DNA of 64,000 nt from an uncultured Geobacteraceae bacterium (GTDB taxonomy: Bacteria; Desulfobacterota; Desulfuromonadia; Geobacterales; Pseudopelobacteraceae), in the NCBI GenBank assembly GCA_903901875.1, contig CAIUSO010000050.1:1-64000 (forward strand). Reading direction: 5' to 3'. Each line of letters starts with the position of its first letter. Position 1 is the first letter of the stretch. Positions 1-10,045 of this stretch are shown piece after piece. The notes below the pieces were generated by a model. The model did not search any database. It saw only the letters and a list, made by a program, of their open reading frames with translations, and had not been told where the DNA came from. Position numbers and translations under genes: made by a program.

Positions 1-1
1 C

Positions 2-85
2 AAAAATGGCAACGGAACTATTCTCAACGGTAGAAAGCAGAACATGTTGCAAATGCTTGTCAAAGAGGAATCTGTCTATGATTAA
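2..85 (+). CDS. possible 3' end of a gene cut by the window edge
   Basis: An open frame enters from the left edge and ends at a TAA at 83-85, giving about 27 residues ending in VKEESVYD. The composition looks coding, but there is too little to assign a family. A second frame from position 5 is also open for about 50 codons, so the reading is uncertain. The stretch from 86 to 267 holds no recognisable gene. It has an eight-T run near 112-120 and two TATAAT-like hexamers at 211-216 and 218-223, neither with a convincing -35 partner. Confidence 0.25.
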   Translation, partial: KNGNGTILNGRKQNMLQMLVKEESVYD

Positions 86-267
86 CTTTGACGTGTCCCT
101 GATATCTCAACCTTTTTTTTGTACCAAAAGTCGAATAAAAAGTCGATAGTTTCCTGCACTATTGCTGAGATTAACGAGGGATTCGATAAAATCTGGTAAT
201 CTGATGTATTTATAATCTATAATAAGTGTTTCTGTTTTTACACAGCTTTACAGACGAGAGGGAATCC

Positions 268-2244
268 ATGAACAGAGCCGACGCCAATCTGGCAAAAAGT
301 AGTTTTCTCACCAATATGAGCCATGAAATCCGTACCCCCATGAATGGTATCATCGGTATGGTTCATATGCTGCTGGAAACCGAACTAACCCCGGAACAGC
401 GGGGGTATGCGGAAATCATCGGCAAGAGTGGTGATAACCTGCTGGAGCTTGTCAGTGATATTCTGGATTTTTCCAAAATTGAGGTGGGTAAGCTGGAGCT
501 GGAGCTGGCTGGCTGTAATGTTATTGATATAGTTGAAGATACGGTGGAAATGTACTTTCGGAAAGCGGCTGACAAGGGGGTGGAGCTGATCTGCTGCATC
601 GATCCGTGCCTGCCGCCCCGACTGTTGGGAGACCCGGCCAGGGTTAGACAGCTGTTGACCAATCTGGTGAGTAATGCCGTGAAGTATACCCTTAAAGGTC
701 AGATTGTGGTGAAGGTGAGCATCGCTTCGGAGAGTGACGTTGCACTTTCTCTCCTGTGCGAGGTGTCAGATACCGGAATCGGCATTCTGCCCGAACGTCT
801 CGATGCCATATTCCTTCCCTTTGCCCGGGTAGACGGCTCCACAACCCGTAACCTGGGGGGAACGGGGCTGGGGCTGACCATATGCAGACAACTGGCCGAA
901 CTGATGGGGGGAAGCCTCGAAGTGACGAGCAGTTACGGGGCCGGTTCCCTGTTTCGGTTCACACTCCCCTTTGAGAAACCGGGCGGTTCCGTGGCCGAGG
1001 GGGGGCTGCTGTTGGCCGATGGCGAAGTTTCGGGAGCCAGGGTACTTGTTATCGATGAAAACGGTACCAGACGTGGCAACCTGGTGCAGTTGTTGACCCG
1101 GTGGGGGTACGGGGTTGTGGGGGGGGCTTCGTGCCAGGCGGCGGTGCCGATGCTGGCCGATGCCGCTCTGCGTAATGATCCCTTCAGAATTGTACTGCTG
1201 GATTACCCGGAGTCTGCTGCCGGCAGGGAGGATTTTTCCCGGTTTACCGCGACCCATTTACCGCCACACACCGCAGTGGTGGTGATGTCGTCCAGCGAGC
1301 GGCTGAGCGGAGGCGAGTCGCCCCGATGTGATGCACGCCTGACAAAACCGGTGCGACAGCGGGAGCTGCGTGATTGTCTGGCACGAAGAGTGGGGAGAGA
1401 AGGAGTTCGGCCCGTTGCGGAGCAGTCGTTACCGGGGAGTCTTGAGGCGGTGCCCGCACATCCGGTGCGTATTTTGCTCGCTGAAGACAATATCATCAAT
1501 CAAAAGGTTGCCCTGAGTATGCTTGTCAAGCTTGGCTATGGAGTGGATGTGGTGACCAATGGTGTGGAGGTCCTGCGGGCACTGGCAGCCATTGACTATG
1601 ATCTGGTGCTGATGGATTGCATGATGCCGGTGATGGATGGCTACCTGACCACAAAAATTATCCGAAGCCGGGAAGCGGTTGTTCTTAATCATAATCTGCC
1701 CATTATTGCCATGACTGCCAACGCCATGAGCAGCGATCGGGGCGTCTGCCTTGAGGCCGGCATGGATGACTATCTGGCCAAGCCGGTGACAAAGGAGAAA
1801 CTGGCTGTTCTGCTTAAAAAGTGGCTTGACCACCCTACGGTTGATCTGAACAGGCACCCGGAGCGGTCGAAAATTTCCCCCCAGACCATTTCGGAAATCC
1901 TGCTCTTCGATGAGGCTGATCTTATGGAACGGCTTGATGATCGGGAGCTTGAGGGGATCATCCTGGACGACTCCCTCCAGGAAATTCCGGAACTGCTTGA
2001 GATGCTCGTGCAGTTGTCAGCCGGTGATGACTATCCGGTTATGCGTCGTCAGGCCCATACCTTGCGGGGGGTTGCTGCCAATATCAGTGCCTATGTGCTC
2101 CACGACTGCGCCATGCATATAGAAAATGCGGCAAAAAATGGAGACATTGCAACGGTGCGAGAGCTGCTCCCCGAGCTTCAGGAGCAGACAGTACGGACCA
2201 TGGGGGTAATTCGTAAGTATCTGTCCGGTACCGGTACAAATTAA
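268..2244 (+). CDS. hybrid histidine kinase without sensor domain (HisKA-HATPase-REC-REC-Hpt)
   Basis: Cytoplasmic multistep phosphorelay kinase, 658 aa from the ATG at 268. That start has a gagggA-type ribosome site five bases upstream; an in-frame ATG at 226 has none. The H-box [10 protein letters not shown] puts the phospho-accepting His at residue 19, so the protein begins inside the dimerisation domain with no PAS, Cache or membrane part. The HATPase_c domain (about 120-238) has an N-box with SNAVKYT, a DTGIGI G1 box and a GGTGLGL G2 box. A first, divergent receiver (about 260-390) keeps an acidic pair, a possible phospho-Asp in LLDYPE and Lys in LTKPV. A canonical receiver (about 400-525, LAEDN, LMDCMMP, LAKPV) and a C-terminal Hpt domain (His597 in AHTLRG) follow. 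It may be the 3' part of a once longer kinase, or it may take its signal from a partner protein. Confidence 0.9.
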   Translation: MNRADANLAKSSFLTNMSHEIRTPMNGIIGMVHMLLETELTPEQRGYAEIIGKSGDNLLELVSDILDFSKIEVGKLELELAGCNVIDIVEDTVEMYFRKAADKGVELICCIDPCLPPRLLGDPARVRQLLTNLVSNAVKYTLKGQIVVKVSIASESDVALSLLCEVSDTGIGILPERLDAIFLPFARVDGSTTRNLGGTGLGLTICRQLAELMGGSLEVTSSYGAGSLFRFTLPFEKPGGSVAEGGLLLADGEVSGARVLVIDENGTRRGNLVQLLTRWGYGVVGGASCQAAVPMLADAALRNDPFRIVLLDYPESAAGREDFSRFTATHLPPHTAVVVMSSSERLSGGESPRCDARLTKPVRQRELRDCLARRVGREGVRPVAEQSLPGSLEAVPAHPVRILLAEDNIINQKVALSMLVKLGYGVDVVTNGVEVLRALAAIDYDLVLMDCMMPVMDGYLTTKIIRSREAVVLNHNLPIIAMTANAMSSDRGVCLEAGMDDYLAKPVTKEKLAVLLKKWLDHPTVDLNRHPERSKISPQTISEILLFDEADLMERLDDRELEGIILDDSLQEIPELLEMLVQLSAGDDYPVMRRQAHTLRGVAANISAYVLHDCAMHIENAAKNGDIATVRELLPELQEQTVRTMGVIRKYLSGTGTN

Positions 2245-2392
2245 TTTGACGTAGCTCAATAGGTGCTATTATTTTTTTATACATTGTAGTAATCTAACGA
2301 CCAGTGAAATCATTACAATAATGAAATTAGGCAGCATGATATTTTCACAGATACACTCACCGTTTTTTTTCCGGTAAGGGCGAGGATGAGTT

Positions 2393-3469
2393 GTGGTGAT
2401 GACCAGATCTTTGGACAGGGCCTTCCTGAAAAAACTTACGGTGTTGTATGTGGAAGACTCCGATTCTGCTCTGGTCATTGGTGCCCGGCTGATTTCCCGC
2501 CTCTGTGCCACGGTGCTGACAGCACAAAATGGTGCGGAGGGGGTGGAAAAGTTTCGTGCCCATGGACCAGATATTATCGTCACCGATATCCAGATGCCGA
2601 TTATGGACGGGCTTGCCATGGCCGAAGCGATCCGCCAGGAAAACCGGGCCGTACCGATCATTATTTCTACCGCATTTGAGCAGGTACACCTGCTGAGACG
2701 GGCCATTGAAGTCGGTGTTGACTCCTATCTGCTGAAACCGGTAACCCGGAGCCAGTTGACTGCCAAACTTCTTGACTGTGCCCATCTCCTGCGGATTGAA
2801 TGGGAGCGGCGCAGTGGTGAACAATACCTGCTTGCCATGGTCCGTGAAACAGTGGGAAAACTCTCTCGTGTGGTGGAAGATTGCCCCTCCGCCCTTGTAA
2901 TTACTGACTGCGACAGCATCATAGAGTTTGCCAACCGGAGCTTTTGTCGGTTGACCGGGTACAATGTTGAGGAGCTTGTGGGGAAGAGTCTCTCACTGCT
3001 CAATAGCCGTAGTCACTCACCGGAAGTGTGCCACGCAATCGGTACCACCATTGCTGCTGAAGGGGTATGGCGGGGTGAACTGCTCAGCAGTCGGAAAGAC
3101 GGAACCGAGTATTGGGAATATGCCGTTATCTCTCCGCTTCGTGATGGGGAGGGCACCATCACCGGTTATATGAATGGCCGGGAAGACGTTACGGAGAAAA
3201 AACAGCTGGCCGGAATGCTCAGCCCGGCCTTTACTCTCGACCAGGCCGGGCGGTTGGCGGGAGGGCTGGTCCACAAACTTGACAATATTTTGAGTGTAAT
3301 CAACGGCTATGGGGCGTTACTGAAAATTGCCGACGAACTGGGCGACGAACAACTGGAACATGTGAAAAAAATCTTAGCCGCATCGGCTCAGGCCAGTACA
3401 CTGACCCACACGATGCTGTCGCACTGCATAGGGACAAAACGCACCACACATGACGCACCACGGGGATAA
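2393..3469 (+). CDS. REC-PAS protein with truncated kinase domain
   Basis: 358 aa, starting at a GTG with aggA six bases upstream; an ATG at 2399 is the alternative. The N-terminal receiver (about 12-130) is complete: VEDSDS, phospho-Asp in VTDIQMP, Thr in STAF and Lys in LLKPV. A PAS/PAC unit (about 145-265) follows. The dimerisation helix then keeps a His at residue 294 (GGLVHKLDNIL), but the protein stops about 65 residues later with no ATP-binding domain. The gene at 13651 has the same order (REC-PAS-HisKA) and continues into HATPase and a second receiver, so this copy looks like a decayed or deliberately shortened paralogue. It cannot autophosphorylate by itself. It could act as a response regulator, a phosphate sink, or a dimer partner of a paralogous kinase. 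Its 3' end lies immediately before the free Hpt at 3471. Confidence 0.85.
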   Translation: MVMTRSLDRAFLKKLTVLYVEDSDSALVIGARLISRLCATVLTAQNGAEGVEKFRAHGPDIIVTDIQMPIMDGLAMAEAIRQENRAVPIIISTAFEQVHLLRRAIEVGVDSYLLKPVTRSQLTAKLLDCAHLLRIEWERRSGEQYLLAMVRETVGKLSRVVEDCPSALVITDCDSIIEFANRSFCRLTGYNVEELVGKSLSLLNSRSHSPEVCHAIGTTIAAEGVWRGELLSSRKDGTEYWEYAVISPLRDGEGTITGYMNGREDVTEKKQLAGMLSPAFTLDQAGRLAGGLVHKLDNILSVINGYGALLKIADELGDEQLEHVKKILAASAQASTLTHTMLSHCIGTKRTTHDAPRG

Positions 3470-3470
3470 T

Positions 3471-3818
3471 ATGACGGAACTTATTTTGTTTGATAAAGAA
3501 GAAATGCTTGACAATATGGACAATGATACCGAGTTCATGCAGTCGATCCTTGAAGAGTCCATGGAAGCACTGGTTACCTACCTTGATACCTTATGCGCCC
3601 ATTTTGAAAGTAACGACCAGGGGGGAATTCATATCCTGGCCCATACCATGAAGGGGGTTGCAGCCAATATTTCTGCGCCGGCCCTGCGTGATGTCTGTAT
3701 GAAAATTGAAACTGCAGCACAGGGGGGAGATTTTGAGACGGCCAAAAATGAACTCCCCCTCCTGGCACACGTTATCAACCTGACCGTTGAGGCGATCAAA
3801 AGCAGTATTCCTTTTTGA
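3471..3818 (+). CDS. stand-alone Hpt phosphotransfer protein
   Basis: 115 aa. The chosen ATG at 3471 has a ggggata ribosome site and starts one base after the upstream gene; an in-frame ATG at 3450 would overlap that gene. The whole protein is one Hpt four-helix domain with His58 in [13 protein letters not shown], the residue expected to carry phosphate between receivers. It is very similar to the C-terminal Hpt of the kinase at 30975-34133, which shares the NMDNDTEF and ILEES segments and the [16 protein letters not shown] core. That points to duplication with fusion or fission. It probably serves the neighbouring receiver proteins as a shared phosphotransfer intermediate. Confidence 0.9.
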   Translation: MTELILFDKEEMLDNMDNDTEFMQSILEESMEALVTYLDTLCAHFESNDQGGIHILAHTMKGVAANISAPALRDVCMKIETAAQGGDFETAKNELPLLAHVINLTVEAIKSSIPF

Positions 3819-3971
3819 TTGCAACAGAGAATCAATGGCCTCAACCGCACTAAATTTTATCTTGTAGCAATCCTGCTACATACAGTAAACGTTCCCACTG
3901 CTATACTTTAATAGTGCTCAATGAACGCACGTTACTTGGCTTCATTATTCCGTACCGGAGCGAGGCATGTC

Positions 3972-5969
3972 ATGAGACGGAACCCGGAATCGCCCCACAT
4001 GGATTTTGATGATGGCCTGCGACGGCGGGCCGAGTCCCGTCTGCTCTCCATGGGGCGGGTTCAGCCACCCTCCCTGTGCGGCGATGAGGTGCTGCGCCAG
4101 CTCCATGAACTTCAGGTGCATCAGGTAGAACTTGAACTGCAGAATGAGGAACTGTGCCGGATCAACGCAGAGCTGAGCGACAACAGGGAGCTTAACTCCC
4201 GTATCCTCCAGTCACTTCCGGCCCGCATTGCCGTCATAGACCGCCATGGCATGATCATCGCGGTGAACCGGTCATGGACCGATTTCCAGTTACGGAACGG
4301 TTTGCCGGTGAGGGGGGTGGGGAGCGATTACCTCGATGCCAGCCACCTTGCCGTGACCTATGGCGAGTCGGCCCCGAAGGTACGGAATGGCATTGAAAGT
4401 GTCCTGGGGGGGGCGTCGTCCCCGTTTGTCATGGAGCATCTTTGTGTCACCCCGACGGAGGGGCGGCAATTAAATCTGGTGACGGTGGTTCCGCTCAGTG
4501 ACGGAGACGATGGCTGTGTTATCTCCCATTACGACATAACCGAGAGTAAACGGGTCGAGGATGCGCTCAAGGCAAGCGAAGAACATTTTCAGCTGCTTTT
4601 TGAACGGTCCGGCGTCGGTATCGCCCTGGTACGCGCAGACGATCAGGTCATCAGCCGGGTCAACGAAAAATTCTGTACGCTGTTCGGTTATTCAAGCGAG
4701 GCGTTGTACGGGGTGGATGTGTTGACGCTGATTCACCCCAATAGTCGTCAGGCCTGCAATCAGAAATTCAGGAGCCTTGCTTCAGGGGGCCTCTGCGATT
4801 TTACCCAGGAAACCCGCTGCCTTCACCATAACGGCTCGATAATCTGGGTGAGTTTCGTGGTGTCAAATATGGAGCTGGGAGCTCCTGACCAGCAGTGCCA
4901 CATTGTCGTTGCCCAGGAAACCACGCTCCGAAAACTGGCAGAAGATGCCTTGAAAAGCAGCGAAGAACGATACGAACATCTGTTTGAAATGAATCTGAAC
5001 GGGGTGCTGCTGATTGAAAGCGGCACTGGTGCCATTCTTGATAGCAATACGGCCGGCCTTACCATGTACGGCCACTCACGGGCGGCGATGCTCGGGTTGA
5101 CCTTTTCCGACCTTTCAGCCGGGACCGATGATGCCAACGTGTGGCTTCAGGAGGACCATGCCTATTTTCCGTTACAGTGGCATACCAGAAGAGATGGTTC
5201 CTCGTTTCCGGCGGAGATTTCAGCCCGTTGCTTTGAATACCATGGCCGCGTGGTCCAGGTGGCAGCCATTCGGGATATCAGCGATCGGGTCCGTGATGAG
5301 GAAAAACTGAAGATTGCCCTGGAAAACAACCGTTCACTCCATGAGCATATGCAGAAGGCCATAGAGGATGAGCGCACCGCCATCTCCCGTGATATCCATG
5401 ACGATCTTGGTCAATCCCTCTCTATTTTGCGGTTGGGAATTGAGTCACTCATGGAGCAAAGGGGCATGGAAGAGGCCCGTCCCCAGCTGGGCCGGTTATA
5501 CAAAAATACCGACCTGGCGATTGAGACTATCCGGCGCATTGCCGGTAATCTCAGGCCCCCGCTGCTCGACAGCATCGGGCTGACCGCTGCCATTGAGTGG
5601 CAGGCCCATGAGTTCAGAAAATACAGCGGAATCGAATGTTTTGTCATGCTCAACAATCATGTGGATTACCTGGACAAACAGCGGTCAACGGCTCTTATAC
5701 GCATTGTGCAGGAGGGCCTTACCAATGTTGTCCGGCATGCCGAAGCTTCGGAAGTTGCCCTGTCGCTCTGCGAAAGGGGGGGGGAGCTGATTCTTGAAAT
5801 CTCCGACGATGGGTGTGGCATTACGGAAAAGGAACTGAGAGCCTCGACCTCCTACGGTATGATGGGGATGGAGGAACGGGCCAGAAGCTGCCGGGGTGAG
5901 TTGCAGGTCCTCGGCACACCGGGGGTGGGGACCGTGCTTCGTCTTACTCTTCCCCTTGAGGAGGCTTGA
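3972..5969 (+). CDS. PAS-PAS-PAS NarX-type sensor histidine kinase (HisKA_3)
   Basis: About 665 aa from the ATG at 3972, which has a gagg site six bases upstream; the in-frame ATG at 3921 has no clear site. The N-terminus carries the short coiled segment LHELQVHQVELELQNEEL, often seen before PAS domains in Geobacter-type kinases. Three PAS domains follow (about 85-205, 210-330, 335-450). The phosphorylation motif is SRDIHDDLGQS with His476, the HisKA_3 form that pairs with LuxR/NarL-family regulators, then a small HATPase_c with EISDDGCGI. No membrane segment is visible, so it should sense a cytoplasmic cue such as redox state, a ligand or a cofactor. It ends one base before the NarL-type regulator at 5971, its obvious partner. 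A 7-bp hairpin (TGTAGCA/TGCTACA) lies upstream at about 3864-3881. Confidence 0.92.
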   Translation: MRRNPESPHMDFDDGLRRRAESRLLSMGRVQPPSLCGDEVLRQLHELQVHQVELELQNEELCRINAELSDNRELNSRILQSLPARIAVIDRHGMIIAVNRSWTDFQLRNGLPVRGVGSDYLDASHLAVTYGESAPKVRNGIESVLGGASSPFVMEHLCVTPTEGRQLNLVTVVPLSDGDDGCVISHYDITESKRVEDALKASEEHFQLLFERSGVGIALVRADDQVISRVNEKFCTLFGYSSEALYGVDVLTLIHPNSRQACNQKFRSLASGGLCDFTQETRCLHHNGSIIWVSFVVSNMELGAPDQQCHIVVAQETTLRKLAEDALKSSEERYEHLFEMNLNGVLLIESGTGAILDSNTAGLTMYGHSRAAMLGLTFSDLSAGTDDANVWLQEDHAYFPLQWHTRRDGSSFPAEISARCFEYHGRVVQVAAIRDISDRVRDEEKLKIALENNRSLHEHMQKAIEDERTAISRDIHDDLGQSLSILRLGIESLMEQRGMEEARPQLGRLYKNTDLAIETIRRIAGNLRPPLLDSIGLTAAIEWQAHEFRKYSGIECFVMLNNHVDYLDKQRSTALIRIVQEGLTNVVRHAEASEVALSLCERGGELILEISDDGCGITEKELRASTSYGMMGMEERARSCRGELQVLGTPGVGTVLRLTLPLEEA

Positions 5970-5970
5970 A

Positions 5971-6579
5971 ATGCTCAGGATACTGATAGTGGATGACCAT
6001 CCTCTCTTTCGGGAGGGGGCCATGAATATCCTCCATAACCTGCTGCCCCGGCAGATCACCTTTGAGGAGGCGGTTACCGGAGAGGAAGCGCTGGAACGGG
6101 TGGCCCGTCGCAGCTATAATCTGGTGCTGCTCGATATCACCCTGCCGGATAATTCGGGCCTTGAAATCCTCAAACAACTGAAGAAGATCAAGCCGCAGCT
6201 GCCGATTGTGATGCTCAGTTCCCATCCGGAGGAACAATTTGCCGTACGGGCACTGCGTGCCGGTGCCAGCGGCTATGTCAACAAGGGGAGTAGTACGGCA
6301 CTCTTCAAGGAGACCATCGAGCGGGCCTTGAGCGGGGCAAAGTACATAAGTACGACCCAGGCGGAACTACTTGAGGATTCCCCCAGCTATGCCATGGAGT
6401 GCCAGGAATCTCCGAAAACATTGTCGGAGAGGGAGTTTCAGATGGTCTGCATGATGACCAGGGGCTCTACCCTCACGGAAATAGCCCGGGAACTTGATTT
6501 GAGCATCAGCTCGGTCAGTACCTACAAGTCCCGTGTACTGGAAAAGCTTAATCTCAGAACGACTGCCGACATCATTTAA
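5971..6579 (+). CDS. NarL/FixJ-family DNA-binding response regulator, C-terminal tail frameshifted
   Basis: 202 aa, starting at the ATG one base after the kinase stop, with a gaggagg-type site. The receiver (1-120) has the DD pair, phospho-Asp55 in LLDITLP and Lys in VNKG. The LuxR-type helix-turn-helix (about 140-202) contains LSEREFQMV and the recognition region SISSVSTYKSRVLEKLNLRT. The frame ends abruptly after TTADII. Skipping one T of the TTT at 6575-6577 restores a normal family tail, KYSVQHRLCT, ending in a TAG at 6608-6610. So the ancestral gene was about ten residues longer and a single-base insertion, or a sequencing error, shortened it. Most of the HTH is intact, so DNA binding may survive. 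It should carry the output of the kinase at 3972. Confidence 0.9.
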   Translation: MLRILIVDDHPLFREGAMNILHNLLPRQITFEEAVTGEEALERVARRSYNLVLLDITLPDNSGLEILKQLKKIKPQLPIVMLSSHPEEQFAVRALRAGASGYVNKGSSTALFKETIERALSGAKYISTTQAELLEDSPSYAMECQESPKTLSEREFQMVCMMTRGSTLTEIARELDLSISSVSTYKSRVLEKLNLRTTADII

Positions 6580-6620
6580 GTACAGCGTGCAGCATCGGCT
6601 CTGTACCTAGAAGGTTGCCC

Positions 6621-9600
6621 ATGTCCCGAAGTAATGAACAGAGTACCATGAATGGTGAACGGCAGGCCGTTTCTCCGGGAGAGTCGTCTCCGCTCGGTCA
6701 GGAATTACGCAGGCTGCGTCGGAGGCTCATAGTGACCTGGCTGGTGGTCGTGGTTGCCTTTGGTGCCGGGGCACTCTGCTTCATCAGCTATAGTCATTCC
6801 CGATTTATGGCACAGGCCACCGTGCAATCCACCAATGTGGTCACGTTACTCCAGAATGATATCAGGGGTGACCTTCAGGTCGTCGAAAGCGTTTTTACCG
6901 CTGTGGCGGTGGAATATCCCCGTATGAAGAATAATCCGAACCGGTCTATGGGGGAGCTGGAACGCTATCTTGCCCAGCAGGGAGCTGTCCTGGTTGGCCA
7001 TTCCGACCTGTTTCGTGTTGCCGATGCCGGTGGCGCCGTTCTCTTTGGCCTCAGGGGGGGCGAACAGCTGAATATTTCAGATACGAGTTTTTTCCAGAGC
7101 GTAAAAAACTCCCTTGATCGGAAGTTGTACTTTTCCCGTCCGGTCCGGGACAGTCTGACCGGCGGAAAAACCATCTATCTTGCCCAGCGCATCACGGGGG
7201 GGGGCGGGGAGTTTCTCGGCATAGTCTATGGCGGCATCGACCTGGACAAACTGGGTAAGGATCTGGAAAAAGTCAACGTAGGTCAGAGCGGTTCTATCAT
7301 ACTCCGTGACGCGGAAATGCGCTATCTCACACGGTTTCCTCCGCTGGCTGACGATCTGGACCGCGATTTGACGGTGATTTCTTCACCACTGCGGGCGGCC
7401 CTGCTTTCAGACCCGGATCACGGTACCGTTATCCAACGTTCTCCCCTCGATCATATCCGGCGGCTGGCCTCCTTTGCCCAGATTAAGCCCTATCCGCTGG
7501 TTGTCATCGCAGGGGTAGGGATTAACGAATATTTCACCCCCTGGTATTACGAAACGGCGTTTGTCGGTTTCGGTTTTGTTGTTCTGCTGTCGCTGTCGTG
7601 GTGTGCGGTACGGCGCATTATTCGGGAAGAGGCGGGGCGTTTGACAGCCCACCATGAGATGGCGCATTCAAATGCAAACTTCCGCGATTTTTTCAATGAA
7701 ATGAGCCGTATGGTCATTGTTCTGAACAGTGATGACATCATACTGACCATTAACCAGTACGCCGCAGACCGCGTGGGATACACGGAACGGGAGTTGGTGG
7801 GGGAACGCTTTGAGCGACTGTTCAAAGATTTCAGTGCAGAGAAAGCCACCCACGCCCTGGAGCTGACAATTGTCAGTAAGGAGGGGAAAGTCGTCCCGGT
7901 GGGGCTTACCCGTGTGTCCGGGGTCTGGAATGACGACCGCTGCCAGTTTGTTTTTCTGGAAGATCGCACCCATGTGAAGGCCACCAATGACCTGGCCGAA
8001 CGGCTGCTGAGAAACACCAGTCAGGGCATCTACGGTACGGATCGCAACGGTATCTGTTCTTTTATTAATGAAGCGGCGTTGCAGCTCACCGGTTATCAGC
8101 GTGAAGAGTGCATCGGCCATAATATGCATGAACTTAGCCATCACCATCGTGCCGACGGCTCCTACTATCCGGCCATTGAGTGTGCCATACTTGCCACTAA
8201 CCGAACCGGAGAACCGGTCTTGCTGGCCGACGAAACCCTCTGGCGGAAGGACGGGACGACGTTTGTCGCTGAAATAGCCTCCCATCCGGTCATTGAAGCC
8301 GGCCAGCTGCTGGGATCCGTGGTCACTATTACCGATATTACCGTCCGCAGGGTACTGGAGGTGGAACAGCGCAAGTTGCAGCGTGCCATTGAGCAGTGTC
8401 CGGTGACCATTGTCATCACCGATATTCAGGGAAAACTGGAATATGTGAACCCCTATTTCACCAAAATGAGTGGCTATGGACCGGACGAAGCCATCGGGGA
8501 GAATCAGCGGATCCTGCAATCTGGCTTGACCCCCCGCGAAACCTATCGGGATCTGTGGGATACCCTGCTCTCCGGCAATGTCTGGAGCGGGGAGTTTACC
8601 AACAAGGACAAGTCGGGGAACATCTACCACGAGCAGGCAAATATTTCCCCGATTTTTGATGGCAACGGCATCGTTACCCATTATCTGGGGGTTAAGGAGG
8701 ACATTACCGCGAAAAAACTCTTCATGGCCCAAATGGTCAAGGCCAAGGAAGATGCGGAGGCTGGCAACAGGGCCAAAAGTGAGTTCCTTGCCACCATAAG
8801 CCATGAAATTCGCACTCCCATGAACGGGGTGGTCGGCATGACCGAGATTTTGCTTGAGACCGAACTTACCGCTGAACAGCGGGAGTTTGCCAACATTATC
8901 CGTAAGAGCAGTGACCATATGATGGGGCTGATAACTGATATTTTTGATTACTCCAAAATCAATGAATATAAGCTTGATCTGAAAAGCTCAACCTTTGATC
9001 TCACCGAAATGGTCACCGACTGCCTGCAGATGCAGCGGATGTTTGCCGAAGAGAAGGGGTTGGAGCTGCGGCACCGGATAGATACGGATGTGCCGCACCT
9101 GTTAAATGGTGATCCGAAACGGCTCTGTCAGATTATCAGCAATATGGTGAGTAACGCCATCAAGTTTACCCTCACGGGGGAAATTTCCGTCTCCGTGAAA
9201 GTGAAAATCGACCAACTGGGGTTGGTAGTCCTGCTTTTTGAAGTTACCGATAGCGGAATTGGCATTTCTCCCCTGCACTGTCAGAAAATATTTGAGCCCT
9301 TTACCCAGGCCGATGCTTCGAATACCCGCAAATATGGTGGTACCGGCATGGGGCTGGCACTCTGCCGGCAAATTACCTACCTCATGGGGGGTGATATCGG
9401 CGTGACCAGCGAGGAGGGAAAAGGCTCAACGTTCTGGTTTACCGCCATGTTTGAACGGCCAACCGGTGAGGAGGCAGACAGTGTGACCGCTCCGGTTGAG
9501 AAGCGGAGTATGATCGTTGTGCCGGCCGAAAAGGAAATGCCTGTCTCCCCGTTGGAGGGGACAATGGTGCCGGTCGCCGATCTGGCACCCCATGACATAC

Positions 9601-9974
9601 GTATCCTGCTGGCGGAAGACAATATCATCAATCAGAAGGTAGCCCTGAATCTGCTGGGCAAGCTGGGGTACCGGACCGACGTGGCCGGCGATGGCCAGGC
9701 AGCCGTGACCGCCCTGGAAAGCTCCGATTATGATCTGGTGCTCATGGATTGTCTGATGCCGGTCATGGATGGCCTGGCCGCAACGGCGGTGATCCGTGAC
9801 CCGGCTTCAAAGGTACGCAACCATGGCATACCGATTATTGCGGTGACCGCCAATGTGCTTGACAGTGACCGTGAACGGTGTCTGGGGGTGGGTATGAACG
9901 ATTATCTGAGCAAACCGCTTAAAAAAGGGGAGCTGGCAGCCGCCATCGAACGCTGGCTGGGAAAAGCCCCGTAA
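6621..9974 (+). CDS. membrane hybrid kinase with periplasmic Cache domain and three PAS domains
   Basis: 1117 aa from the ATG at 6621 (aagg six bases upstream; a TTG at 6615 is less likely). The first membrane helix is at about 36-58. It is followed by a roughly 240-residue periplasmic double-Cache (PDC) region containing [20 protein letters not shown] and ending in YGGIDLDKL, then a second helix at about 312-332. Three PAS domains (about 350-460, 465-580, 585-700) lead to HisKA (His728 in [10 protein letters not shown]), HATPase_c with N-, G1 (DSGIGI) and G2 (GGTGMGLA) boxes, and one canonical C-terminal receiver (LAEDN, LMDCLMP, LSKPL). The helix after the H-box reads [13 protein letters not shown] instead of the usual [12 protein letters not shown], a divergence in the dimerisation domain. 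Cache domains typically bind small organic ligands such as acids or amino acids. No Hpt is attached, so phosphate must leave through a separate Hpt. Confidence 0.93.
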   Translation: MSRSNEQSTMNGERQAVSPGESSPLGQELRRLRRRLIVTWLVVVVAFGAGALCFISYSHSRFMAQATVQSTNVVTLLQNDIRGDLQVVESVFTAVAVEYPRMKNNPNRSMGELERYLAQQGAVLVGHSDLFRVADAGGAVLFGLRGGEQLNISDTSFFQSVKNSLDRKLYFSRPVRDSLTGGKTIYLAQRITGGGGEFLGIVYGGIDLDKLGKDLEKVNVGQSGSIILRDAEMRYLTRFPPLADDLDRDLTVISSPLRAALLSDPDHGTVIQRSPLDHIRRLASFAQIKPYPLVVIAGVGINEYFTPWYYETAFVGFGFVVLLSLSWCAVRRIIREEAGRLTAHHEMAHSNANFRDFFNEMSRMVIVLNSDDIILTINQYAADRVGYTERELVGERFERLFKDFSAEKATHALELTIVSKEGKVVPVGLTRVSGVWNDDRCQFVFLEDRTHVKATNDLAERLLRNTSQGIYGTDRNGICSFINEAALQLTGYQREECIGHNMHELSHHHRADGSYYPAIECAILATNRTGEPVLLADETLWRKDGTTFVAEIASHPVIEAGQLLGSVVTITDITVRRVLEVEQRKLQRAIEQCPVTIVITDIQGKLEYVNPYFTKMSGYGPDEAIGENQRILQSGLTPRETYRDLWDTLLSGNVWSGEFTNKDKSGNIYHEQANISPIFDGNGIVTHYLGVKEDITAKKLFMAQMVKAKEDAEAGNRAKSEFLATISHEIRTPMNGVVGMTEILLETELTAEQREFANIIRKSSDHMMGLITDIFDYSKINEYKLDLKSSTFDLTEMVTDCLQMQRMFAEEKGLELRHRIDTDVPHLLNGDPKRLCQIISNMVSNAIKFTLTGEISVSVKVKIDQLGLVVLLFEVTDSGIGISPLHCQKIFEPFTQADASNTRKYGGTGMGLALCRQITYLMGGDIGVTSEEGKGSTFWFTAMFERPTGEEADSVTAPVEKRSMIVVPAEKEMPVSPLEGTMVPVADLAPHDIRILLAEDNIINQKVALNLLGKLGYRTDVAGDGQAAVTALESSDYDLVLMDCLMPVMDGLAATAVIRDPASKVRNHGIPIIAVTANVLDSDRERCLGVGMNDYLSKPLKKGELAAAIERWLGKAP

Positions 9975-9995
9975 AGGGGGGAGTTGCACCCGTCG

Positions 9996-10022
9996 GTTGG
10001 GCAAGGCGAACGCGTGCCCAAC
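9996..10022 (+). other. intergenic hairpin
   Basis: GTTGGGCA (9996-10003) pairs perfectly with TGCCCAAC (10015-10022) around an 11-base loop, in the 71-bp gap between two hybrid kinase genes. No T-run follows, so it is a poor intrinsic terminator. It could be an mRNA processing or stabilising element within the operon. Confidence 0.4.
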
Positions 10023-10045
10023 AAATCAACATCAGAGGAGAGCCC

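Noticed and set aside
3864-3881. Terminator hairpin TGTAGCA/TGCTACA
   Set aside because: The stem is only 7 bp and no T-run follows; termination is not supported.
7668-8918. Long open frame on the - strand (416 codons) inside the Cache kinase gene
   Set aside because: It is antisense to clear PAS and kinase motifs, its translation matches no family, and GC-rich coding DNA often leaves such frames open.
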